A program made the translations under genes and the position numbers. A stretch of DNA of 64,000 bases from Verrucomicrobiota bacterium (GTDB taxonomy: Bacteria > Verrucomicrobiota > Verrucomicrobiia > Chthoniobacterales > UBA10450), in NCBI GenBank assembly GCA_003219175.1, contig QHPU01000044.1:62001-126000 (forward strand). The letters are read 5' to 3'. This document shows positions 47,993 to 57,480 of the stretch, piece after piece (the first letter of the stretch is position 1; every line of letters begins with the position of its first letter). The notes below the pieces were generated by a model. The model had not been told where the DNA came from, ran no database searches, and saw only the letters and a list, made by a program, of their open reading frames with translations.

Positions 47993-49696
47993 TTAGCTTA
48001 AATCGGCAATCGTCACGGAAATCACTTCATCGGCTGAGGTCAGGCCGGCAAGGACCTTGCGCACGCCATCTTCGCGCAAAGTGCGCATGCCCAGTTCGCG
48101 CGCGCGTTGGCGCAGCAGAAACGTGGAGGTCCGTTTGTTGATCATGTGCCGGACTTCGTCGTCGATGATGAAGATTTCGAAAATTCCCATTCGCCCGCGG
48201 TAGCCGGTATGCCGGCACTGTTCGCAGCCGGGTGCCTTCATGACTTGCGCATCTGCCATCTGCGAGGGCTCGATCCGGAGCGCGCGCATTTCAGTTTCAC
48301 TTAGCTCGGCCGGATGTTTGCAATGGGTGCACAGGCGACGGACCAGGCGTTGGGCCATGATTGCGTGCACCGAAGACGCGACCAGAAATGGCTGCACACC
48401 GATATCGACAAGACGCGCGATCGCCGACGGCGCGTCGTTGGTGTGCAGAGTACTGAACACGAGGTGGCCGGTCAGGCTGGCGTTGGTGGCAATCGACGCC
48501 GTCTCCAGATCGCGAATCTCGCCGATCATGATGATATTCGGGGCCTGACGCAAAATGGAGCGCAACGCGATCGGAAACGTCATTCCGACTTCAGTGTTCA
48601 CCTGCACTTGATTGATTCCAGTCATCTGATACTCGATCGGTTCTTCCACCGTAATGATTTTGCGGTCGGGCTTGTTGATGTAATTGAGGCAGGCGTAGAG
48701 GGTGCTGGTCTTCCCCGAACCGGTCGGGCCGGTTACGAGCAAAATTCCATCGGGCGAACGCAACAGCCGTCCGAATTTTTCCTGATCGTCGCTGAGGAAG
48801 CCGAGTTCAGGCAGACCGAGAAGCAGACTCGACTTGTCAAGCACGCGCATGACGATGCTTTCGCCATGATTGGTCGGGATGGTGGAAACGCGCAGATCAA
48901 TCGGTTTCTTTTTGATCTTCACTTGAATGCGCCCATCCTGCGGCAAACGCTTTTCCGCGATGCTCATCGAACCGGTCATGATTTTGAGCCGGCTGATGAT
49001 GGCAGATTGCAAACGCTTCGGCGGCGCCTGCATTTCTTGGAGAACGCCGTCGATGCGAAAACGGACACGGAATTTTTTGTCGAGCGGCTCGAGATGAATG
49101 TCGCTGGCACCAAGCTTGTGTGCCTCGATGATCAACATCGAAACTAGCCGGATGATTGGCGCGTCGGCTTCATCGGCCGCGATCGCTTCAATGCCGTCAC
49201 CGATCTCGAGGCCAAGATCGATATCCTCGCCGATTTTGTCCCGCAGAACGTCGGCCGCTTCTTCGGCGGTGCCATAGTACTTGATTAGCGCCTGCTTAAT
49301 TTTTTCAGGCGAGGTGCAAACCAGCTCGAGGTCGCGTTGAAGAAGAAAGTTCAGACTGTCGATGGTGTCGACATCGAGCGGATCGCTAATGGCGAGGACC
49401 AATCCACTTTCGCCAAAGGTGACGGGAATGACTTTGAAACGCCGTGCATCGGCTACACTAATTTGCGCAATGATTTCGGGCGGAATGACCACCGCAGAAA
49501 GATCGATCCAGTGCATCTGCGCCTGGGCCGCGAGGGAGCGGGAAATGTCATCGGCCGAAACAACCCCATCGCGGACCAGGACGTCGACCACGCTGGGCGC
49601 GCCGTTAAGTTTGGCGCGCGCCTGCGCGATTTGCTTGCGCGAAACCAGCCCGATTTCCTCGAGCACTTTCAGCACATAATCGTCGTTAGCTTGCAC
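47993..49696 (-). CDS. GspE/PilB-type ATPase (copy 2)
   Basis: GILLVTGPTGSGKTSTLYACL; IGEIRDLETASIATNASLTGHLVFSTLHTNDAP; CTHCK...CEQCRHTGYRGR. Confidence 0.93.
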   Translation of the reverse strand: MQANDDYVLKVLEEIGLVSRKQIAQARAKLNGAPSVVDVLVRDGVVSADDISRSLAAQAQMHWIDLSAVVIPPEIIAQISVADARRFKVIPVTFGESGLVLAISDPLDVDTIDSLNFLLQRDLELVCTSPEKIKQALIKYYGTAEEAADVLRDKIGEDIDLGLEIGDGIEAIAADEADAPIIRLVSMLIIEAHKLGASDIHLEPLDKKFRVRFRIDGVLQEMQAPPKRLQSAIISRLKIMTGSMSIAEKRLPQDGRIQVKIKKKPIDLRVSTIPTNHGESIVMRVLDKSSLLLGLPELGFLSDDQEKFGRLLRSPDGILLVTGPTGSGKTSTLYACLNYINKPDRKIITVEEPIEYQMTGINQVQVNTEVGMTFPIALRSILRQAPNIIMIGEIRDLETASIATNASLTGHLVFSTLHTNDAPSAIARLVDIGVQPFLVASSVHAIMAQRLVRRLCTHCKHPAELSETEMRALRIEPSQMADAQVMKAPGCEQCRHTGYRGRMGIFEIFIIDDEVRHMINKRTSTFLLRQRARELGMRTLREDGVRKVLAGLTSADEVISVTIADLS

Positions 49697-49904
49697 GGTA
49701 AGCTCTCCCGTTGACCCTTAAAGCGTACGAATCTCGCTCTCGGGTGTCAACGAATCAGCAATTATTAGATCGAGTTGGACGCGCTGGATGGCGTGCAAAT
49801 CCAGCTACTAACGTCAAAGACATCGTAGCTTCTACGTTGTGGGGGCGTCGTTACTAAAGGACGGCTAGCGCGCTCGCTTTCCGGCGTGCCGGGGCCAGTG
49901 CGGT

Positions 49905-51059
49905 CTACGTACTGGCGTAATCAGCGACCGCTTTGGCTACCTCGAGCGTGGAATTCTTGCCACCCATGTCGTAGGTGCGCACCCTCCCTTCGGCAATGAC
50001 ACGAGCGACGGCAGCTTCGAGACGATTTGCCATTTCGGTTTCCTTCAACCAGTCGAGCATCAGTTTGGCGGTCAAAAGCATCGCAATCGGATTGACCTTG
50101 TATTGCCCCGCATACTTCGGCGCCGAGCCGTGGGTTGGTTCGAACACGGCGTAGTTGTCCCCAAGATTCGCGCTGGGTGCGAACCCGAGTCCGCCCACCA
50201 GCCCGGCGCACAAATCGCTAACGATGTCGCCGAACATGTTTTCCGCGACCAGAACGGAGTAGTCCTGCGGATTCTTGAACATCCACATGCAAATAGCATC
50301 GATGTTGGCGTCGTCGGCGCGGATGCCGGGATAATTCTTCGCCACATCTTTAAAACACCGCATCATCAAGCCGCCGGTTTCACGCAGAACATTCGGTTTC
50401 TCGATCAGCGTCACTCGCTTGCGTCCGGTTTTCTTGGCGAATTCGAACGCTTGCCGGCAAATGTTAGTGCAACCCTGCTTGCTCATGATGCGGGTCGAGA
50501 GCGCAACGTTCTCAAAGCCCTTCTCTTTCCACTTTTTCATCTTCGGGTTTGCGCATAGCGCTGTGTAAACTGATTCCAGCAACGGAAAAAATTCGACGCC
50601 GCCGTAACTGCCTTCGGTATTTTCTCGGAACACGACCTGATCGATTGGAACGTCTTCGCCGCTCGGATTCGTGATTTTGTTGCCACGATAATTCAGCGGA
50701 TTCCCCGGATAACTTCTGCACGGCCGCATGTTGGTATGCAGGTTGAACATCTGTCGCAGTCCTACAATGGGCGAGAAATAGACCAGGCCTTTTCCCTTAA
50801 GTTCCGGGCTCAATTCCTCCTTCGCTTCCGATTGCGGTTTGCTCGTGATCGCGCCAAAAAGCCCGCAGGTCGTTTCCTTTAAAACTTTAACGGTGCGATC
50901 GGGCAGCGCATTGCCTTCCTTGCACCAGAATTCCCAGCCGATGTCACATGGCACGTATTCCGCGTCCAGTTTAAGACGATCGAGGACACGGCGCGCCGCC
51001 TCCATCACATCATTGCCAACTCCATCACCGGGCATCCAAGCGATTTTGTATTTTGCCAT
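49905..51059 (-). CDS. Isocitrate/homoisocitrate/isopropylmalate dehydrogenase family protein
   Basis: MPGDGVGNDVMEAARRVLD; VFRENTEGSYGGVEF; ENMFGDIVSDLCAGLVGGLGFAPSANLGDNYAVFEPTHGSAPKYAG. Confidence 0.9.
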   Translation of the reverse strand: MAKYKIAWMPGDGVGNDVMEAARRVLDRLKLDAEYVPCDIGWEFWCKEGNALPDRTVKVLKETTCGLFGAITSKPQSEAKEELSPELKGKGLVYFSPIVGLRQMFNLHTNMRPCRSYPGNPLNYRGNKITNPSGEDVPIDQVVFRENTEGSYGGVEFFPLLESVYTALCANPKMKKWKEKGFENVALSTRIMSKQGCTNICRQAFEFAKKTGRKRVTLIEKPNVLRETGGLMMRCFKDVAKNYPGIRADDANIDAICMWMFKNPQDYSVLVAENMFGDIVSDLCAGLVGGLGFAPSANLGDNYAVFEPTHGSAPKYAGQYKVNPIAMLLTAKLMLDWLKETEMANRLEAAVARVIAEGRVRTYDMGGKNSTLEVAKAVADYAST

Positions 51060-51150
51060 AGGGGTTCGACCTTATCGCCGCATTATCGACCCGCAAGCAT
51101 CGGTAAATTATGAAACCCCGGGTGACGTGGATGCAGAGGAGAGTCTCCCG

Positions 51151-51256
51151 GTAGCGCACAGGTCTCGTGTGTTGGTTTTGGCGTCTCGCCCAAGCACTCT
51201 TTTAAAAAGTTCGTCTCGGCGGCCGCCGAGACCAGCACGCGAGCCGCCTGCGCTAC
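51151..51256. repeat. 106-bp element related to 47808-47954; contains the stop codon of the homoaconitase-like gene
   Basis: gtagcgcacaggtctcgtgtgttggttttggcgtctcg ... accagcacgcgagccgcctgcgctac; shared core GGTTTTGGCGTCTCG. Confidence 0.75.
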
Positions 51257-53325
51257 CCAGTTGAAGATTTCCCGCGCAATCTGCTCGCCACCAGATTTTC
51301 CGCGCCGCCGGCGACAATCAACTCCTGCGCTGCCGGACTGAGCGGAGGGAAGGAAAACGATTTTTCATCTGTGGTCAGGATAGATTTGCCGTAATCAATT
51401 GTGATCTCAGATGCCACCGTCGTCGGTGTGCGGTCCTTCAGGGTTTCGCGCAGGTGAGTCACGAGTTCGGGACATTCGAAGGCAACAAACCCGTTGTTAA
51501 ACGCATTGCGTTTGTAGGTCTCGGAAAAGCTCGCCGCGATGACACAGGGGATACCTTTGAACTTTAATGCCGTCGCTGCCTGCTCGCGGCTGGAACCGCT
51601 GCCAAAATTGAGGCCCCCGACTACAATGTCGCCTTTTTGGTAAAGCGCATTGAAATTCGGATCGTAATTTTCAAATGTCACCGCCGCCATTTCCTCCGGC
51701 GTCATGTCATCGCGGTAGGTGTGTTTGCTTCCGTAAATCCCGTCGGTGTTCAGATTGTCCTTGTCGAGGAAAAGAATCCGGCCGCGCACACTTGGCGGAA
51801 ACCCCGCGATAATCTTGACCGACTCCGCCGGCTTTGGTTTGCGTTCGGCTCGTCGAACAGCTGTGCCGGCCGCGCGCTCCGTGAATCTTTGCGGGGCGCA
51901 GATAAACCCGGCCAGGGCGCTCGCCGCCACCACCGCTGGCGAACCCAAATACACCAGCGCGTCGCGATCGCCCATCCGGCCCTTAAAGTTTCGATTTGTC
52001 GCGCTGATCGCGGTCTCACCTTTTTGTACTAGCCCGCGACCCAAACCGATGCAGGCTCCGCAACCGGGCGGCAGTGGAATCGCACCGGCGTTTATCAGTG
52101 CTTGCCAGTCTCCGTTGGACTCCGACCTTGCTTGAACTTCAGCGCTAGCCGGAGCCAGATAAAATTCAACTCCCGCGGCGACGTGCCCCCCGCGGAACCG
52201 AATGACCTCGGCAGCGTCGTGCAAATCTTCGAAACGCGCATTTACGCACGACAACAAGTAGGCCTTCTGAATAGAAACGCGCTTTCGCTCCATCTCCGGA
52301 AGCGAGACCATTGTCTTAACCTCGTTAGGTCCGGAGACATGTGGGACAACCGTGGCCAGGTCGAGTTCCAGTTCTATTGCATACTCTGCGTCTGCATCCG
52401 CACTCAGCTCCGCGCGATTCTTCCACCATTCATCAATATCGGCATTCGTATAACCGGAACGAGTTTTCCGGCTCCGTTTCCCCGGCCGATTCGGATTGCT
52501 GAACTCGCCGATGCGCGAATGCAAGTAGTTAACGGTCACTTCATCAAAAGGAAACACCCCGGCCAACGTGCCCCACTCGGTCGTCATGTTAGCGATCGTC
52601 ATTCGTGCTGACATGGGAAGCTTCGCAACGCCGTCGCCCAGGAACTCCACGGCATGATTGAGCACCTCGTCTTTATTAAAGAGGCCGCACAAGGCGATGA
52701 TGACATCTTTGCCCGTAACACCCGGCGAAAGATTTCCCTTCAACACCACCTTCGCCACCTTTGGCACCTGCCACCATGTCACTCCGGTAGCCCAAATACT
52801 GGCAGCATCGGTTCGGACGACCGGCGTGCCGAGCGCTCCCATCGCGCCATATAAATTAGAGTGCGAATCGCTCGCCACGACCAAAGCGCCGGGCACGACG
52901 TAACCCTGTTCCACCATCACTTGATGCGAGATGCCGGTTCCTGCCGGATAGAAATCAATCCCGTGTTCTGCGGCGAACGCCTCGATCTTTGCGTACTTCT
53001 CCAGATTTTTCGGCGTAACGTTTTGAATGTCGTGATCAATCGCGAATACCGGTTGCGCCGGATCCGCGATTTTCGTCGCGCCAATTTGTTTGAACTTGGG
53101 AATCACCGCGCCGGTGTTGTCATGCGTCATGACATGACGCGGCCGAATCGAAACAAAATCCCCCGCGCAAACCACCGTGCCGGGCGCCAGCCCATCAGCG
53201 TGTTGTGCCGCGATCTTTTCTACAAGCGTAAGACCCATTTCGATAACGGTATCCAGCCTGTGTTCGTCCGTCCAGTCCTGTAGCCGGTGTCGATGATGCC
53301 ATCTGGCTACGGTCGAAAGAGCCAT
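51253..53325 (-). CDS. Fused large+small subunit aconitase-family enzyme, homoaconitase-like
   Basis: VVASDSHSNLYGAMGALGTPVVRTDAASIWATGVTWWQVP; GCGACIGLGRGLVQKGETAISATNRNFKGRMG; swivel domain GSGSSREQAATALKFKGIPCVIAASFSETYKRNAFNNG. Confidence 0.9.
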   Translation of the reverse strand: MALSTVARWHHRHRLQDWTDEHRLDTVIEMGLTLVEKIAAQHADGLAPGTVVCAGDFVSIRPRHVMTHDNTGAVIPKFKQIGATKIADPAQPVFAIDHDIQNVTPKNLEKYAKIEAFAAEHGIDFYPAGTGISHQVMVEQGYVVPGALVVASDSHSNLYGAMGALGTPVVRTDAASIWATGVTWWQVPKVAKVVLKGNLSPGVTGKDVIIALCGLFNKDEVLNHAVEFLGDGVAKLPMSARMTIANMTTEWGTLAGVFPFDEVTVNYLHSRIGEFSNPNRPGKRSRKTRSGYTNADIDEWWKNRAELSADADAEYAIELELDLATVVPHVSGPNEVKTMVSLPEMERKRVSIQKAYLLSCVNARFEDLHDAAEVIRFRGGHVAAGVEFYLAPASAEVQARSESNGDWQALINAGAIPLPPGCGACIGLGRGLVQKGETAISATNRNFKGRMGDRDALVYLGSPAVVAASALAGFICAPQRFTERAAGTAVRRAERKPKPAESVKIIAGFPPSVRGRILFLDKDNLNTDGIYGSKHTYRDDMTPEEMAAVTFENYDPNFNALYQKGDIVVGGLNFGSGSSREQAATALKFKGIPCVIAASFSETYKRNAFNNGFVAFECPELVTHLRETLKDRTPTTVASEITIDYGKSILTTDEKSFSFPPLSPAAQELIVAGGAENLVASRLRGKSSTG

Positions 53326-53399
53326 TTTTTGTAGGGCCAGCGCATCGCTTGCCGGGCATTCAGATTGGCAAGGGGCGCGCTTGCCCTACAATGCCCCGT

Positions 53400-54017
53400 T
53401 CACGCTTCCCGTTTCTTGGCTGCGCGCTTCCCCAAGAACTTCGCAATATCGAAATCCACGAAATCGGCGTGATGAAAGATGATGGATTCGATCGAGCGCT
53501 CGACTTTGTCGCCCTCGTGACTGTGAGTGGCGATCATATGCATGACTTCCGCGGGAATGCCGTGCTTGTAGGCGAGAGCGACTCCGCTGAACGGATGTCG
53601 AAGTTGTTGGCCGAACTTTCCTTGAACCACTGTTCCGGACGGATCCTTGTCATACTCGAGCGGCTTGCCCACATCGGCGAGGAGCGCACCGGCAATGAGA
53701 TAATCGCGCTGGATAGGAATACGGCAGCGAAACGATTTTTTCAGCACGTCTGTGATGGCGATGCATTGTCGCGCGCAGGAATTAAGATGCTCGACGAACT
53801 TCATGTCGATGTCGCCGGCGAGAAGGGTGAACTTGACCGCACGCAGTTCAGCAAAGGTCCAGCCTTTCCCGCCGCAACCGGTCGTCATCGCCTCATTCCA
53901 AACGGCCGCGACTTTTTTGCGCAGTGACTTCTTTTTGATCTTCATCAAGCTGGGAAAAAGTTTCGCGATTTCTTTAACTCCATATTCGCGTTGTTGAGTT
54001 GGTTTCATGGCAGCCAT
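53400..54017 (-). CDS. HD-domain phosphohydrolase-like protein
   Basis: VEHLNSCARQC, LIAGALLADVGKPLEYD, HPFSGVALAYKHGIPAEVMHMIATHSHEGD. Confidence 0.75.
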   Translation of the reverse strand: MAAMKPTQQREYGVKEIAKLFPSLMKIKKKSLRKKVAAVWNEAMTTGCGGKGWTFAELRAVKFTLLAGDIDMKFVEHLNSCARQCIAITDVLKKSFRCRIPIQRDYLIAGALLADVGKPLEYDKDPSGTVVQGKFGQQLRHPFSGVALAYKHGIPAEVMHMIATHSHEGDKVERSIESIIFHHADFVDFDIAKFLGKRAAKKREA

Positions 54018-54061
54018 CTTGATTATTTGAGGTCTTTCTATTTTTGGTTAGCCCAGCGGTG

Positions 54062-54261
54062 GAATGACGAATGACGAATGACGAATGACGTATGACGTAT
54101 GACGAAGGAAATCCGAATGACGAAGCACTGTCTCTCATTTGGGCATTCTCACATGTCGGATAATCCCAATGAGCTCCCGACGATGCAATTCGTAGGGTAA
54201 CGTAATTAGTCATTCGTGCTTCTACATTAATTCGTCATTCGTCATTCGAGCTTCGTCATTG
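54062..54261. repeat. Heptameric array inverted pair (GAATGAC)n / (GTCATTC)n
   Basis: 54062-54103 = (GAATGAC)4(GTATGAC)2; 54209-54261 contains GTCATTC copies. Confidence 0.9.
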
Positions 54262-55960
54262 TTCTTGGTGCCGGCCCATCATATCCGTGCCGGACCGGAT
54301 CGATGCGGCGCATCGGTTTTTCGCGCGTTTGTTCTTCGATCACATGCGCAATCAATCCCGGCGTGCGCGCAATCATGAAAATGCCATTGAACGCCGCTGG
54401 ATTTAGTCCGAGATCGGCCAGAATCGCACCGATGGCGCCATCGACGTTGATCGGTAGGGCCTTCTTCGCGTCGACGAACGATTTTTCAACGGCGCGCGCC
54501 GCTTTCATGTGCACTCCATCCACGCCGGCTTCGCGCGCGAGCTCGAACAATCGCGCAGTGCGCGGGTCCTTGGTGTGAACACGGTGACCGAATCCTGACA
54601 TTCGTTCTCCGGTTTCCCGCATGTCCGCAAGCGTGTGCGTTGCTGCTTCCTCGATTGAAATTGATTCGCGCGTGGCGCGATCGGCGATTGCTTTGAGTTG
54701 GTGCGCACAATCTTCGATTGCTCCGCCGTGATGACGGTTGATCGATAGGATGCCAGCGGCAACGGCCGCGCTGAGCGATGCGCCGGTTGAAGCAGCAGTC
54801 CGCGCCGCCAAGGCGCTTGGAGGTGTCGCGCCGTGATCAATCGATGAAACCAAAATCGCATCCATCAAACGCGCGACCGCCGGGGAAGGCAGCTCGCTCG
54901 TCAAAATTAAATAGACCGCCGCCCCAAATGAGGCACGGCCCATCAGCTCGGCGATGTCGTATCCGCGGACTGCGACTCGATTGGGTTCAATGCGCGTAAC
55001 GCCCGTATTCCAGACTGCATTTTTATCGGCTTCGCTCATCAAACTTTGCCCCTTCATTTCTTTCAAAATTTCGACCACTGCGCCGGGTAATTCTCCAAAT
55101 GCATCAACCACGGTCGCACCCGCTTCGCGCAACGCTTTCACTTTTCCGGCGTGCGTGCCTCGCCCGCCTTCAATGATCGCGCCGGCATGACTGAATCGCG
55201 TTCCTTCGCGCGCCGCTTTTCCCCCGATATACGCGATGACCGGCTTGGTTACTTTTCGATCGCGGACTAACTGTGCCAGCTCTTCTTCTTGCGATGAACC
55301 AATTTCACCAAAGATGACAATCGCTTCCGTAAGCGGATCCGCTTCGAACATCAGTGCAGCATCGGGAATTCGAATACCGAGCACCGCATCGCCACCGATG
55401 TGCGCGATGGTCGAAATGCGGACACCGGCTTGTCCTAAATAATAGCCGGTACTCGACGCCATTCCGCCGGAGCGACTGATCACACCAACGCCTTTCGGAA
55501 TGCCGGGCTTGAACCACTGCCGCGCGCTTTCCGCGCGACCACCGATCATGCCGACCACACCTTTGCCTGGGCTTAACACTCCGAGTGTGTTTGGCCCGAG
55601 AAATCTCGCGTCATTGGTTTTCGCCGCTGCCGCGATCTCCATTGCATCCCACACCGGCACGCGGTCGGGCACGAGCACGGTAAGCTTAATTCCCGCATCA
55701 ATCGCGGAGACGGCCGCCTCCTTCACCCCCGCCGCGGGAACAAAAAGCACGGAAATGTCGATCTTGCCCAAAGCTTTCACCGCTTCCTGTGGCGTATCGA
55801 ATACCGGGACCCCCAGCACCGTTTGTCCCGCTTTGCCTGGGGTTACGCCGGCGACGACATTCGTTCCATACTCGCGCATCAACTTCGTGCGCGCTCGTCC
55901 TTCGCGCCCGGTGATACCTTGCACCAGCACGCGCTTCTTTTCGTCGATCAAGATTGCCAT
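54242..55960 (-). CDS. ATP-citrate lyase alpha-like: succinyl-CoA synthetase alpha + citrate synthase/citryl-CoA lyase domain
   Basis: VLVQGITGREGRARTKLM; SHAGAIIEGGRGTHAGK; DHGATPPSALAARTAAS; GFGHRVHTKDPRTARL. Confidence 0.85.
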   Translation of the reverse strand: MAILIDEKKRVLVQGITGREGRARTKLMREYGTNVVAGVTPGKAGQTVLGVPVFDTPQEAVKALGKIDISVLFVPAAGVKEAAVSAIDAGIKLTVLVPDRVPVWDAMEIAAAAKTNDARFLGPNTLGVLSPGKGVVGMIGGRAESARQWFKPGIPKGVGVISRSGGMASSTGYYLGQAGVRISTIAHIGGDAVLGIRIPDAALMFEADPLTEAIVIFGEIGSSQEEELAQLVRDRKVTKPVIAYIGGKAAREGTRFSHAGAIIEGGRGTHAGKVKALREAGATVVDAFGELPGAVVEILKEMKGQSLMSEADKNAVWNTGVTRIEPNRVAVRGYDIAELMGRASFGAAVYLILTSELPSPAVARLMDAILVSSIDHGATPPSALAARTAASTGASLSAAVAAGILSINRHHGGAIEDCAHQLKAIADRATRESISIEEAATHTLADMRETGERMSGFGHRVHTKDPRTARLFELAREAGVDGVHMKAARAVEKSFVDAKKALPINVDGAIGAILADLGLNPAAFNGIFMIARTPGLIAHVIEEQTREKPMRRIDPVRHGYDGPAPRTMTKLE

Positions 55961-55977
55961 CGCGATTCCATGATGGG

Positions 55978-57480
55978 TTAACTCTTTTCAGCGGAAACTA
56001 TCTGGCGAGCCCGGGCCTGGCCCATCAATGCGCCACGTCGTTGCGGCGCCATTGTCAGGGCCTTTTCGAATTCGTGAAGGGCCTCTGGCGCGCGGTTGGA
56101 TTCCAAAAGCATGTCGCCCAGTTGCTCGCGTGCCGGGACAATTGCACCGGGTGTGACCGGACGTTTCTCGATCGCGTCTTCTTCGTCCGCGGCTGCGCGC
56201 ATGAGTTTAAGAGCATCATCCTTTTTGCCTTCGGCATAAGCAATCCATGCCAGCGCCTCGTTCGACTGCACATGAACCTGCGTGGCCCAGTAGTCGTCGC
56301 CGGCTAATTTTTTATAAGTGTCCTCCAAGCAGTCGAGTTCCCGGCGCGCCGCTGCTGGATTTCCACTGCGCGCCAATCCAATCGTCCGCGCCCATACCGT
56401 GATGGCGGAGACCTGCGGTTGTGCCCCGGCGATAGGTTCAAGCTGCGCAGCCTCCGCCCATTTCCTGCGCTCGATGGCATAACGAACGGGCATCGCACTC
56501 GCCGCATAACCTATCTTGAACATGTCAGCCTGCAGACCGGATATTCCGTGGAGATCCGCCAGCACGCCCGCAGCTTCGGCGTCGCGACCGAGCTGTAAAT
56601 ATGCGTAAGTGAGATAATCCATGGCGTGCAATTCTTCACCGATGTCTCCTTGAACATGCGCTGCTTTTCTAGCAGCGACGTTTGAGGCGATGCACTGCTC
56701 CCACATTCCTAATCGCGTATAAATGTGCGACGGCATGTGCAAGGCGTGAGGTGCCGACGGAGCAATTTCCGAATACACTTGTGCAGGAGCGAGCCCGCGG
56801 TTGGCCATTTCGGAATTGTCGCAGGCGTGAATCAAATAATGTGGAATTCCTGGGTGTTGCGGATGTTTTTGAAATAAAGGCTCAAGCAAAGCGGCCGCTT
56901 TCTTTTCGTTGGCATGAGTTTTGTCGGACGGCGACGCGGTGCCGATTAGTGCCAGCGCATAAAAGACCTGACATTCAACGTCTTCGGGGAAGCGGGCAGC
57001 GAGTTTACCCATAGCTTCGCTATAGGCTTTAGCGCGCACCGCATAAGGCACCGATTTCGCTTTTGCGTAGATGATGTTCAAGGCATCGATGAATGCTCGC
57101 TCGCGCTCTGAACCGCCGAGACGCTTTGCTTGATCAATTTCGGCCTGGCCAGGTGCCAGATCTGTTGCCGCAACGTAAGGCTCCCACAGTTGGTGGAAAT
57201 AAGTCATCGCTACACCCCAATGGGCCATCGCGCAGTTCGGGTCTTTGGCTATTAAATCGCGAAAAGCTTTTTCCGCCGCGGAGTAAGCGAAGGAATGTAA
57301 AAGTGCGACGGCGCGTTCAAACTCCGGTTGCACGTTGGCAGAACACGAGAGCGTAAATTTTACGGTGCCGAGCTTTTCCGGTACCGGATGCTCATGTTCG
57401 GATGGGGCCGCGACCTTTTGCCACGCCACCAGTGTCAGAGATCCGACCGCCAGTAGCGTCGCGAAGATAGTGCGGCTCAT
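55978..57480 (-). CDS. TPR-repeat periplasmic or lipoprotein-like protein
   Basis: TPR-like helices (AYSAAEKAFRDLIAKDPNCAMAHWGVAM; PEALHEFEKALTMAPQRRGALMGQARA); overlaps 57477 start by ATGA. Confidence 0.75.
   Translation of the reverse strand: MSRTIFATLLAVGSLTLVAWQKVAAPSEHEHPVPEKLGTVKFTLSCSANVQPEFERAVALLHSFAYSAAEKAFRDLIAKDPNCAMAHWGVAMTYFHQLWEPYVAATDLAPGQAEIDQAKRLGGSERERAFIDALNIIYAKAKSVPYAVRAKAYSEAMGKLAARFPEDVECQVFYALALIGTASPSDKTHANEKKAAALLEPLFQKHPQHPGIPHYLIHACDNSEMANRGLAPAQVYSEIAPSAPHALHMPSHIYTRLGMWEQCIASNVAARKAAHVQGDIGEELHAMDYLTYAYLQLGRDAEAAGVLADLHGISGLQADMFKIGYAASAMPVRYAIERRKWAEAAQLEPIAGAQPQVSAITVWARTIGLARSGNPAAARRELDCLEDTYKKLAGDDYWATQVHVQSNEALAWIAYAEGKKDDALKLMRAAADEEDAIEKRPVTPGAIVPAREQLGDMLLESNRAPEALHEFEKALTMAPQRRGALMGQARARQIVSAEKS

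Noticed and set aside
54062-54261. Possible CRISPR array
   Set aside because: Units are contiguous 7-mers without spacers, no 20-40 nt repeats and no cas genes in the window.
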